In this document: in pieces, positions 8,401 to 17,184 of the stretch
Numbering within the stretch: the stretch's first letter is position 1
Layout: each line of letters opens with the position of its first letter
Source of the DNA: an uncultured Bacteroidales bacterium
GTDB taxonomy: Bacteria; Bacteroidota; Bacteroidia; Bacteroidales; UBA932
Reading direction: 5' to 3'
DNA length: 64,000 nt
NCBI GenBank assembly: GCA_944326305.1
Contig: CALVDL010000009.1
Span: forward strand, 33,400 to 97,399
Position numbers and translations under genes: made by a program
Notes under the pieces: model-generated
The model's database searches: none
What the model saw: the letters and a program-made list of their open reading frames with translations, nothing else
What the model was told of the DNA's origin: nothing

Positions 8401-9672
8401 TTACAGATTGTTCTCCATCAGCCATTTCCATACAGGGATGACCTCTATCCGGCGGTTGCCGGATTCTATTGTCTTCTCCTCGTCCATTGTGATTACAAGC
8501 ATGGTCCGGCAAGCCTCCACTACGCGTGCGAACTTTTCCAGTGCACCGACCTCCCGTTTTATCGTATCTTCTGACGCCAGACTGTAGCATACCTGGATGG
8601 CAATTCCGGATTCAGGAATATAGAAGTCTACCTCTATGTTCCTGTTGTAGAAAAAGACGGAGTCTTCCCTGCCATATTTCCGCAACAGGGCTACGGCCAC
8701 GATGTTTTCAAGCAGGGAGGTCTCGTCACCGAGAAGGAAGAGGTTGAGAATTCCGTTGTCCGTGAAGTAGTATTTCGGGCTGGACTCTTTGTCGGTGAGC
8801 TTCCCGGCATAGTTGGGCACAGGGGAAACCAGCCAGGCTTCCTTGGCATATTCCACATAATTGATGACCGTACTTGTGCCGACCTTCGCTCCAGTGGACG
8901 AGACTATGTTGGAAAGCCTGTTGAACGACACGGGCTGCTTCACGCTTTCCGCCATCTTCCTGAACAGGACACGCAGGGCGAATGTATTCTCCACGGAATG
9001 CCGGGCGGCTATGTCGCCTAGATATATTTTCTGGTACAGGCTCGTCAGGTAGTCCCTTTTCACAGGCATGTGGATGCCCTCGGGGAAGCCGCCGCCGTGG
9101 AAATAGTCGTTGAACTCCCTCTTGACAGAGGCCCGTGTCTCGGTCCCGTAGAGCATATCCGCAGTGACGCGTAATCCCCTGGCGTTCAGAAATTCCGTAA
9201 ATCCGTACGGATAAACGCAGACGGGGATATAACGCCCGCCGAGTGTGCTCTGGACCTCGCTGCCGAGCATCTTGGCGTTGCTTCCGGTGATATAGACCGT
9301 GTATTTCATGTCGGCCAGCCTTCTGGCGAATTTCTCCCATCCTTCTATGTTCTGTATCTCGTCAAGGAACATGACAGGCCGCTTGCCGTACCGTTCCAGA
9401 TGTATCTCAATCAGCATATTCAGGTCAAGGGCCTTCATCCCGGAAAGCCTTTCGTCCTCGAAATTCACATAAAGCATCTCGTCCCAGCCTTTCCCCTGCG
9501 CGAGAAACTCCTGCATCCTCTGGTAGAGCAGGAACGATTTCCCCGCCCGGCGGATTCCCACAAGGACATAATTGCTGCTTTCGTCAAATCTGAAATCCCT
9601 CGGTGTAACCGCATACCGTGAGACCTCTGTCTGGTTGTCCGCAAGTACTGTGCGGAGGATGTTCTTGTCCAT
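8401..9672 (-). CDS. AAA_14/DUF4143 family ATPase
   Basis: A 423-residue ATP-binding protein of the AAA_14 plus DUF4143 family, common in Bacteroidales and of unclear function. Walker A GIRRAGKS is near residues 39-46, Walker B PVMFLDEIQ near residue 100, and a sensor-like YITGSNAKML follows. The C-terminal DUF4143 region carries VDFYIPESGIAIQVCYS, resembling a nuclease-fold core. The start at 9672 is just downstream of a pair of near-palindromic 12-mers. It is divergent from susC2 and forms the right edge of the invertible segment, so inversion would put it beside susC1. Confidence 0.88.
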   Translation of the reverse strand: MDKNILRTVLADNQTEVSRYAVTPRDFRFDESSNYVLVGIRRAGKSFLLYQRMQEFLAQGKGWDEMLYVNFEDERLSGMKALDLNMLIEIHLERYGKRPVMFLDEIQNIEGWEKFARRLADMKYTVYITGSNAKMLGSEVQSTLGGRYIPVCVYPYGFTEFLNARGLRVTADMLYGTETRASVKREFNDYFHGGGFPEGIHMPVKRDYLTSLYQKIYLGDIAARHSVENTFALRVLFRKMAESVKQPVSFNRLSNIVSSTGAKVGTSTVINYVEYAKEAWLVSPVPNYAGKLTDKESSPKYYFTDNGILNLFLLGDETSLLENIVAVALLRKYGREDSVFFYNRNIEVDFYIPESGIAIQVCYSLASEDTIKREVGALEKFARVVEACRTMLVITMDEEKTIESGNRRIEVIPVWKWLMENNL

Positions 9673-9680
9673 GCCGATTT

Positions 9681-9728
9681 ATCTTATATACAGGACAAAA
9701 ATATGCATAATTCATCTTATATACAAGA
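9681..9728. promoter_or_regulatory. Paired near-palindromic operators upstream of the DUF4143 ATPase gene
   Basis: Two copies of ATCTTATATACARG lie at 9681-9694 and 9714-9727, exactly 33 bases apart (about three helical turns). Read on the minus strand they are CCTGTATATAAG and CTTGTATATAAG; the second is close to a perfect palindrome. Position just before the ATPase start and same-face spacing suggest a dimeric repressor or autoregulation. No TAnnTTTG promoter is seen here on either strand. Confidence 0.5.
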
Positions 9729-9866
9729 TATTTCGCGTCCGGGCGTTCGCTGTGGTTATTTTCATCCTGCACATCCAATCCTTCCGGATCTGCAGCCATG
9801 GGTAAATTCACGAAGAGTCCCTGCCCAGCCATGACTTGGGCAATTATGCGGATAACCAATGAAAAC

Positions 9867-10008
9867 GCCCTGAAAAACGCCCCTTAAAAAGTGCAGTTTT
9901 TACCGCACCTTTTGCTGAAGATTACGTGTATCAATATTTATGTTTAACTAAGTTCATTTTGCTTATGAAAAAAGTAAAGTTGTTTTTCACGGCAATGATG
10001 GTGCTGCT
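9867..10008. repeat. Right 142-bp inverted repeat (susC2 leader and signal-peptide start)
   Basis: Inverted partner of 4191-4332, 141/142 identical. It ends at base 44 of the susC2 coding region, after which the two susC genes diverge at once. Within it TTTG (9911-9914), 20 bases and TATTTATG (9935-9942) form a possible promoter with one mismatch in the -7 element; that copy would exist in front of both genes. The dyad GATTACGTGTATC lies at 9920-9932. Confidence 0.93.
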
Positions 10009-13000
10009 GGCTTCGGCTGTAGCTATGGCCCAGAATGTCACAGTCACCGGAACCGTAACTGACAAAGACGGCAATCCTCTTATCGGAGCGGCCGTTATGG
10101 TCAACGGTACCACTACAGGAGTTGCCACCGGAACAGACGGGTCTTATTCGCTTGCTGTTCCAGGAGACGCTTCCCTGCTGGTGACGATGATCGGATATGC
10201 AGACGTCATCGAGCCGGTAAGGTCCAGGACTCTGATCGACTTTGTCCTGGAGGAAGATACCGAGTATCTTGATGAAATTACCGTAGTGGCTTTCGGCACG
10301 AAGAGAAAGCAGGACCTTGTCGGATCCGTCAGCACAGTAAAGTCATCCATTGTCGCAAATTCACAGGCAACATCGGTAACCAATGCGCTGGAGGGTGCGG
10401 TAGCAGGTCTTCAGGTGATCAGCTCGACAGGACAGCCGGGAACGGATGCCAACATCTATGTGCGTGGTATAGGGTCCCTGTCTGCGAGCAACGCCGCGCT
10501 GATCGTAGTCGACGGTGTGCCTTTCAATGGAAAGTTGTCGGATATCAATCCTAATGACATAGAATCCATTACGGTTTCCAAGGATGCCGTGTCCAACTCA
10601 CTGTACGGATCCAGGGCTGCCGGCGGTGTCGTTATGGTGACGACCAAGAAAGGAAGCCCGGAAAGAATATCAATCCAGTTCCAGGGCAACTGGGGTGTGA
10701 CCTCAAGGGCATACAAGGATTATAATATGGTTTCTGATCCGGGTGAATTCTATGAACTTACATGGTACGGAATAAGGAATACCCAGTGGGCAGGGGGGGC
10801 GTCTCTCGATGATGCCGCATTGTATGCCAGCCAGCACCTCCTCGAGCAGTTGGGCTATTATAACGCTTTCAAAGGGGTTCCTTCCGGAGAATATCTGGTC
10901 GGACTTGACGGTACTCTGAATCCGAATGCACAGCTCCGCTATGACGATACATTCTATGACGCCATGTTCAAGAACTCTTTCCGTCAGGAGTATAACGTAT
11001 CCGCTTCGGGAGGAAACGACCGTACGGACTATTATCTTTCTCTCGGATATCTTGATAACGAGTCTTATATCATAGGATCTTCATATGACAGGTTCTCTGC
11101 CCGTGTGAATGTGAACTCCCAGCTCAAGAAATGGGTCAAGGTCGGAACGAACATCGGTTATTCAAGGACTACCCAGAACGGAGTCCAGGAAGGTGTCGGG
11201 CTGGCATCCAACCCGTTCAGCGTGGCCAGGTCATGGGCTCCTATATTCCCTGTCCATGCGTATGATGCGGACGGAAACATGAAGTACAATGCGGACGGTA
11301 CACCGATGTACGACTCCGGTATGGGCGAGACCGACGGGACGACTTCCAGACCTACGGCGACCAACCAGAACGTCATCACCAACCTTTATGAGGATATCAA
11401 TGAAAGAAGGTACAACAACCTTACTTCAAGGTCCTATATCGAGATAAAGTTCCTTAAGGACTTCACTTTCTCTGCAAACTACAGCTATGATTATACCAAT
11501 CTTGAGAAAGTCGAGTACTATACTCCTACCATCGGAGACGGAATGTCATTCGGAGGACGAGGCAACCATGGTTCATACAATACCTCTACAACCAACTTCA
11601 ACCAGATCCTGGCCTATGACAAGATTGTAGACGGCAAGCATTATATCTCGGCAAAAATAGGCCACGAGTACTACAAATACCGCTATAAGTCGCTTGAGGG
11701 AGAAAAGACGAACTTCTTCGATCCGATGAATCCGGAACTTGTAAACGGCGGACAGATGCAGTCTCTCGAAAGCTATACGCTCAACCATAACATCGAAGGC
11801 TATTTTGCGATGGCTGACTACAATTTCGGCCACAGATACTACATCTCCGCCGCATTCCGTAGAGACGGTACATCAAGGTTCCTGGACAAATGGGGCAACT
11901 TCTGGTCTGTGGGAGCCGCATGGAGGATATCCGGAGAGAAGTTTGCGGAAAATGCTGCAGGGTGGCTCAACGACTTGAAGCTCAGGGCATCCTACGGTAC
12001 ACAGGGAAATGAGAACATCCTGCCGGGATATGCATACGGGTATACGCCTTACCAGGACCAGTATTCCGTGACCTGGGACGGCTCATCTCTCGGATACGCA
12101 ATTTCTTTCTACGGTAATCCCGATCTGACATGGGAAAAGCAGAAGACATTTGATGTCGGCGTGGACTTCAGGCTTTGGGACAGGCTTTACGGTAATGTCG
12201 ACTACTTCATACGCAAGACAGACGACATGCTTTTCCAGCGTCCTCTGGCAACTTCCGCCGGACGTCCTTACAACTGGGAGAACATCGGCTCGATGAACAA
12301 CAGCGGTGTAGAGTTCGAGGTTAATGTCGACATATTCAAAAGGGAGGATCTCCGCTGGACAGTCTCTCTCGTAGGTTCGCACTATGAAAACAAGATCCTC
12401 ACTCTTCCTGAGGAAAACAGGGCCGACGGTATTACTTCCGGACCGTTCAACCTCAGGGAAGGCAAGAGCAGATATGAGTACTATACTTACATGTATGCCG
12501 GGATGAATGAACTCGGACAGGGAATGTGGTATATGGATGAGGTCGATGAGGCCGGTAATCCTACCGGAAACAAGGTCACCACTACCGAATATCAGAACGC
12601 TACGAAGTATTTCATAGGGAAGACAGCTCTTCCGGACATCAACGGAGGTCTGAACACGACATTCTATTTCAAAGGTATAGACCTTTCAATCGCGACCGCT
12701 TTCCAGATCGGAGGATGGGCTTATGACTACTCGTTCCTCGACGGTATGTCCTCATCATATTATACAGGACACAACGTGGAGTTGTGGGATACGTTCAACC
12801 CTGAAACGGGAACAGGAAAATACCCTATCTGGAATGCGAACGATGCTTCCAATTCATTCACCCAGACATCAGACCTGAATCTGGTAAAAGCATCATATTT
12901 CAGCATCAGGAACATCACATTGGGCTATTCGTTCCCGAGGAAATGGATGGACAAGATCAAGGTACAGAACCTCAGGGTATATGTTACTGCGGATAACCTC

Positions 13001-13120
13001 GCACTGTGGTCTGCACGCCAGGGCTTCGACCCTCGTGTTTCCATGTCGGGATCGAATGATGACTTCGGAGGATATTCGCCGATGAAAGTCATATCCGGCG
13101 GTATAAACATTACATTCTAA
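9965..13120 (+). CDS. SusC-like TonB-dependent outer-membrane transporter (SusC2)
   Basis: SusC/RagA-family TonB-dependent transporter, about 1051 residues. Signal peptide ends near AVAMAQ; a carboxypeptidase-regulatory-like domain (VTGTVTDKDGNPLIGAAV) follows, then the plug (LQVISSTGQPGTDANIYVRG, ALIVVDGVPFNG) and barrel ending ISGGINITF. There is no STN domain. The first 44 bases are shared with susC1 through the inverted repeat, so both carry the same first 14 residues. It leads a five-gene operon including a subtilisin-like lipoprotein, which hints at a peptide or glycoprotein ligand. In this orientation no full-consensus promoter lies upstream outside the repeat, so the operon may be off or weakly on. 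Confidence 0.95.
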   Translation: MKKVKLFFTAMMVLLASAVAMAQNVTVTGTVTDKDGNPLIGAAVMVNGTTTGVATGTDGSYSLAVPGDASLLVTMIGYADVIEPVRSRTLIDFVLEEDTEYLDEITVVAFGTKRKQDLVGSVSTVKSSIVANSQATSVTNALEGAVAGLQVISSTGQPGTDANIYVRGIGSLSASNAALIVVDGVPFNGKLSDINPNDIESITVSKDAVSNSLYGSRAAGGVVMVTTKKGSPERISIQFQGNWGVTSRAYKDYNMVSDPGEFYELTWYGIRNTQWAGGASLDDAALYASQHLLEQLGYYNAFKGVPSGEYLVGLDGTLNPNAQLRYDDTFYDAMFKNSFRQEYNVSASGGNDRTDYYLSLGYLDNESYIIGSSYDRFSARVNVNSQLKKWVKVGTNIGYSRTTQNGVQEGVGLASNPFSVARSWAPIFPVHAYDADGNMKYNADGTPMYDSGMGETDGTTSRPTATNQNVITNLYEDINERRYNNLTSRSYIEIKFLKDFTFSANYSYDYTNLEKVEYYTPTIGDGMSFGGRGNHGSYNTSTTNFNQILAYDKIVDGKHYISAKIGHEYYKYRYKSLEGEKTNFFDPMNPELVNGGQMQSLESYTLNHNIEGYFAMADYNFGHRYYISAAFRRDGTSRFLDKWGNFWSVGAAWRISGEKFAENAAGWLNDLKLRASYGTQGNENILPGYAYGYTPYQDQYSVTWDGSSLGYAISFYGNPDLTWEKQKTFDVGVDFRLWDRLYGNVDYFIRKTDDMLFQRPLATSAGRPYNWENIGSMNNSGVEFEVNVDIFKREDLRWTVSLVGSHYENKILTLPEENRADGITSGPFNLREGKSRYEYYTYMYAGMNELGQGMWYMDEVDEAGNPTGNKVTTTEYQNATKYFIGKTALPDINGGLNTTFYFKGIDLSIATAFQIGGWAYDYSFLDGMSSSYYTGHNVELWDTFNPETGTGKYPIWNANDASNSFTQTSDLNLVKASYFSIRNITLGYSFPRKWMDKIKVQNLRVYVTADNLALWSARQGFDPRVSMSGSNDDFGGYSPMKVISGGINITF

Positions 13121-13137
13121 TTTAATCGCAACTGAAT

Positions 13138-14736
13138 ATGAACAAGATAACCAAATTCCTATTTCTCGGAGCGGCTGCGCTTTCTGCGGTTTCCTGCCTT
13201 GAGGAAGTCGAACCGACTGCCTATGTCAGCGAAGGGAAACTTACCGAGATTGCAACGGAAGACCCGGGCAAGACATTCTCGGCGGCTGTTGCAGGACTTT
13301 ACAACGACTTCCAGCAGTATGTCCATACTGACATGAGCCACAACTACTTCGGCCAGAAAAGCTTCGATTACCTCACATCGTTGATGGGTAACGATATGGT
13401 AATGACCGGACTGTTCGCAATGAGCTGGTATCATTATATCCTTGATTACAGAGGCCAGAACTATGTCGCTACGAGCAACCGTTGGAGAGAATATTACAGG
13501 GTGATAGACAATGCCAACAACATACTTAAGCTTATCGACCCTGAAACCGCTACGTCGGATATTAAAAGCTACCAGGCCATAGCTCTCGGATTCCGCGGCT
13601 ATGCCTATCTGCAGCTTACTTATCTTTACCAGCACTCCTATTATGTAGGAGCCGAGGGTACCAAGTGGGGCAAGGGCCAGAAATATGATTTCTCCCAGGA
13701 GCCTTGCGTGCCTCTTTTGACCGAGAATACTGACGGAGACCAGCCGAGGAGCACAGTGGAACAGGTATATGACCAGCTGCTTTCAGACCTTGAGGAGTCC
13801 TACAGGATTTTCGAGGAAATCGGACAGGTCAAGACATCCTCCCCTACAGATTTCGACGGATGCGTGGCAGCGATGTATCTTGCCCGCGCGTACATGGTAA
13901 AACAGGACTGGGACAATGCCATAAAGTATGCCCAGGTAGTTATCGACAATTATCCTGTACTTACAACCGAAGACCAGATCCTTCAGGGATTCAGCGATAT
14001 CACCCTTCCTGATATCGTCTTCGGATGCGATATCACGGCCGACAACTCTACCGTTTACATGTCATGGTTCTCCCAGATGGATGCCTATGGCGCCGGATAC
14101 GGAGCGATCGGTGTTTACCGTGCCGGATTCAAACCGTTTGTCGACAAGATAAACGACAACGACATAAGGCTCCAGTGGTTCTGCTGCGAAAGAAGTACAG
14201 GACAGTCCGGTACAGTCATGCTCAGGGACACAGAGTATCCTGCATCCGTAGACTACCAGTCCGTCAAGTTCATAGGAGCGGGCAGGGAGACAGTCCGTGC
14301 CGGATACGACCCTTCTACAGGAGCTACGGGATGGGAACTCGGAGATTATATCTACCTGCGTTCGGAAGAAGCCTGGCTTATCAAGGCTGAGGCACTCGCA
14401 CATAAAGGAGACGCCAGTGCGGTTACAGTCCTCAATGAATTCATGAGGACAAGGCAGCCGGATTATAACTGGACCGCTACCGACAAGGCCAGCCTTATCG
14501 AAGAAATCAATTTCCAGAAGAGGGTCGAGTTCTGGGGAGAAGGCATAGAGTACCTTGATAACCGCCGTCTCAACATTCCTGTCGACCGTACGGATGAAAC
14601 CTGGGGCTCTGACAATAACCATTATGACGGCGCCAAGTTCAAATACGAGCAGGAAGACAAGCAGATGGTATACCAGCTTCCGATATCCGAGATTGAAAAC
14701 AATAAAGTCCTGACATCAGCCGACCAGAATCCGTGA
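13138..14736 (+). CDS. SusD-like nutrient-binding lipoprotein (SusD2)
   Basis: RagB/SusD-family surface lipoprotein of 532 residues, partner of SusC2. The leader MNKITKFLFLGAAALSAVSC ends in a lipobox-like AVSC with Cys20. TPR-like repeats (YQAIALGFRGYAYLQLTYLY, AAMYLARAYMVKQDWDNAIK) and the C-terminal QKRVEFWGEGIEYLDNRR region are typical of the family. It starts 17 bases after susC2 stops, which implies a shared message. Confidence 0.95.
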   Translation: MNKITKFLFLGAAALSAVSCLEEVEPTAYVSEGKLTEIATEDPGKTFSAAVAGLYNDFQQYVHTDMSHNYFGQKSFDYLTSLMGNDMVMTGLFAMSWYHYILDYRGQNYVATSNRWREYYRVIDNANNILKLIDPETATSDIKSYQAIALGFRGYAYLQLTYLYQHSYYVGAEGTKWGKGQKYDFSQEPCVPLLTENTDGDQPRSTVEQVYDQLLSDLEESYRIFEEIGQVKTSSPTDFDGCVAAMYLARAYMVKQDWDNAIKYAQVVIDNYPVLTTEDQILQGFSDITLPDIVFGCDITADNSTVYMSWFSQMDAYGAGYGAIGVYRAGFKPFVDKINDNDIRLQWFCCERSTGQSGTVMLRDTEYPASVDYQSVKFIGAGRETVRAGYDPSTGATGWELGDYIYLRSEEAWLIKAEALAHKGDASAVTVLNEFMRTRQPDYNWTATDKASLIEEINFQKRVEFWGEGIEYLDNRRLNIPVDRTDETWGSDNNHYDGAKFKYEQEDKQMVYQLPISEIENNKVLTSADQNP

Positions 14737-14759
14737 TGCGGAATTAAAACAAATTCGAT

Positions 14760-17066
14760 ATGAAAATTCTTAATATAATGTCTTTGGCTGCAGCTGCCGC
14801 GGCGATGATATCCGCCGTTTCCTGCGCCAATGAAGAGTTCACCAGAACGGGTGAGCTCAACGGTGAAGCGGTATATTTCCCTGTGGATGCAGTGACCGAA
14901 TATACCCTGGACGAAGAGACAACATCGGTTACTGTTCCGGTGAGAAGAAGCGTTACCGATGATGAATTTACCGTCAGCATACTTGCCGACTGGGGCGAAA
15001 TGAGTGAAACAGACCAGTCTGTCTTCACTGTACCGTCATCGGTAACTTTCAGTGCCGGTGAAGAAGAGGCTTCGCTTGTGATAGCTGTAGACAACAGCGC
15101 AGTGGAAGAAGGCAAGGAATATACGATAGGCTTCCTTATCAATGATGAAGCAAATGTTTCACAGTACGGAAACAAGACTCTTTACATAACTTTGGCCAAG
15201 GAGATATGGGATCTGCTCGGTACAGGAAAATTCCGGGATGACTGGTTTACTGCCATGTGGCAAAGCGCTCCAGTAGTAGAAGTCGATGTCCCTATTTATG
15301 AGCACAAGAGCCAGAAAGGCCTGTATATGCTTGAAGCGCCTTACGGATGGCCGTATCTCGAAGCGTTTTTCGAAGGTTCCAAGGAGGATATCGAGAGTCA
15401 ATTGGTTACATATGCGGCTGCGAACATAACGATCGATGCTACAGACCCTGCTCAGGTTTTCATTTCTCGCCAGTCGACAGGAATTACGGATAATGACCCT
15501 GCATACGGCCTGTATGAAATCGCTACGGCGGAGTCTGTGTACGGCACTCTGGAAAACGGAATCATTACTTTCCCGGCAGGAGGCCTGAAACTGTTTTGTG
15601 TTGCCGGAGGCATGGACACAAATCCGAACGGACTCTTCCGTGTCGTTCTTCCGGGATATGAGGCCAGGGACTATTCCGTATCCGTAGAATATTCGGGCAT
15701 GAGGGTTGCGTCAGACAATAAAACCGCTACGGCCGTACTCGATTTTTCATATGGAGCGGACGTGACAGGAATCAGCTATGTATTCGTCAGCGGTGATGTG
15801 ACCGCAGCTCCGGAAGAATATGTGTCAGGTGTGGTCAACGGGACGGCAGAGAACATCTGCACGGTAGACGGTTTCGTTGCCGGTGAAGGGTCCGTATCTG
15901 TCGAGGCCGAGCTTGCTCCGGGACTCTACACGATCGTAGCCGTTCCTGCGGATGTATCAGGTGCGCTTTCTGCAGAAAATGCGGTTGCCGTGAATTTCTA
16001 TTTCCCTGGTGCAGGCGGAAACGCAGCTCCTGAGTGCGACATAACAGCTGCATTGTATAAAGTCACCGAATATCCGGACGCTGCAGGATATATTGAGCAA
16101 TGTCCTGACTATTCCTCAGTGGTATATGAACTCAAGGGCTCGGAAATCAAATCCCTGAAGATGTATCTGAATACCACTGAAGTGATTAACAGCATCGAGG
16201 GCATGGGCATGACGGTACAGGAAGTCGTGGATGCCTACGGGTCCGATCTCTCTGCCGATTTTCTTCAGGAACTCAATGCAGTGGGAAAGATATGGAATAT
16301 TTTCATAAATCTTAATCCGTCCACATCCTACACTTTTGTCGTAAGTGCTGAGAATTCATACGGTGAGACCGCTTTGATCATTTCGAAACCGTTTGTAACG
16401 GATGCACTGCCTTATTCCGGAGAACTGGCCATAGGCAAGTACTATATGTCATGCGAGTATGCCGGTGAAACGTTCGAGAATATATTCGAGGTATTGCCTA
16501 CCCAGAGCAGTGAAACCGACTTCTTTGTAAGGAACATAGGTATTGCCAACGGCAGCAGCTGGTATGCCGAATATGATTCTGAAGCCTCCACTCTTACGCT
16601 TACCGGCTATGAAGAAGGATATGAGGATTTCGGAATGCAGTTCGGAGTGCCTTACTATTATTATGACGAAGAAGAAACCATGTACTATGGATTCTATTCA
16701 TATACATCAGACACCAGCAACGGCAAGAACCCGTGTGTGTTCTCGGTAGATCCGCAGACCAAGGAGCTGGCTGCCCTGAACAATGACTTTGCCGTCATCC
16801 TTCAGGATGCGAAGACAATGGAAGGAATAGGTTTGCTGGGATATTACACTGCCGGTACAGAAGTTTCTCTGTACGAAGGGGCCGGCCAGGCTTCCAGGAT
16901 GGCTGCGTCAAGAATGCAGAACCTTTCCGGACTTACTACTGCAGCTTCAGTCAGGGAGCCGGCAGTTGCGGGCAGTCTGGCGACTCTGAAGGTGGTTACG
17001 CGTAAGTGCGAACCGCTTTCCGGAAAGATTTCCCATAAGGTGGTAAGAGATGGTTTTCTGCGGTAA
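14760..17066 (+). CDS. SusE-position surface lipoprotein with beta-sandwich repeats
   Basis: A 768-residue lipoprotein (leader ending SAVSC) of a type I cannot place in a precise family. The first 150 residues resemble Calx-beta-like sandwich sequence (TSVTVPVRRSVTDDEFTVSI, EGKEYTIGFLIND). Later parts read as further Ig- or fibronectin-like beta modules (PSTSYTFVVSAENSYGETA). The C-terminal 80 residues are low in motifs. It follows susD2 by 23 bases, the position where SusE-like surface binding proteins are coded, so it probably helps capture the same ligand. Confidence 0.8.
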   Translation: MKILNIMSLAAAAAAMISAVSCANEEFTRTGELNGEAVYFPVDAVTEYTLDEETTSVTVPVRRSVTDDEFTVSILADWGEMSETDQSVFTVPSSVTFSAGEEEASLVIAVDNSAVEEGKEYTIGFLINDEANVSQYGNKTLYITLAKEIWDLLGTGKFRDDWFTAMWQSAPVVEVDVPIYEHKSQKGLYMLEAPYGWPYLEAFFEGSKEDIESQLVTYAAANITIDATDPAQVFISRQSTGITDNDPAYGLYEIATAESVYGTLENGIITFPAGGLKLFCVAGGMDTNPNGLFRVVLPGYEARDYSVSVEYSGMRVASDNKTATAVLDFSYGADVTGISYVFVSGDVTAAPEEYVSGVVNGTAENICTVDGFVAGEGSVSVEAELAPGLYTIVAVPADVSGALSAENAVAVNFYFPGAGGNAAPECDITAALYKVTEYPDAAGYIEQCPDYSSVVYELKGSEIKSLKMYLNTTEVINSIEGMGMTVQEVVDAYGSDLSADFLQELNAVGKIWNIFINLNPSTSYTFVVSAENSYGETALIISKPFVTDALPYSGELAIGKYYMSCEYAGETFENIFEVLPTQSSETDFFVRNIGIANGSSWYAEYDSEASTLTLTGYEEGYEDFGMQFGVPYYYYDEEETMYYGFYSYTSDTSNGKNPCVFSVDPQTKELAALNNDFAVILQDAKTMEGIGLLGYYTAGTEVSLYEGAGQASRMAASRMQNLSGLTTAASVREPAVAGSLATLKVVTRKCEPLSGKISHKVVRDGFLR

Positions 17067-17111
17067 GATCCGCAGGAAATACCTGACTGGTGAAAAGTAA
17101 TGATATTTTAG

Positions 17112-17153
17112 AAAGAGTGCCGGAGAAGCGCAATGCCTTCTCCGACACTCTTT
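17112..17153 (+). terminator. Strong hairpin between the lipoprotein and protease genes
   Basis: A 17-bp stem with a single mismatch (arms 17112-17128 and 17137-17153, core CGGAGAAG/CTTCTCCG, loop of 8) lies 45 bases after the 768-residue lipoprotein. Its arm ends in TTT with only a short T tract, so it may be a partial terminator or a 3'-end stabiliser lowering protease expression relative to SusC2/D2. Confidence 0.6.
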
Positions 17154-17184
17154 CAGTCTTGAATTCAAAAATCTACAATAGGTA

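Larger units (their letters stand above)
4333..9866. mobile_element. Putative invertible DNA segment (5.5 kb) carrying its own invertase
   Basis: The segment is bounded by the 142-bp inverted repeats and contains an Mpi-like serine invertase, a sulfatase remnant and two convergent ATPase genes. Recombination between the repeats would flip it and exchange the sequences upstream of susC1 and susC2. In the orientation given, the left edge carries a perfect outward promoter (4407-4438) and the right edge has none. Seen: repeats, gene content and promoter asymmetry. Known: Mpi-type invertases in Bacteroides flip promoter segments. Inferred: that this segment flips, and that flipping swaps operon expression. 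No tyrosine integrase, transposase or conjugation gene is present, so it does not look like a transposon or integrative element. Confidence 0.75.
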
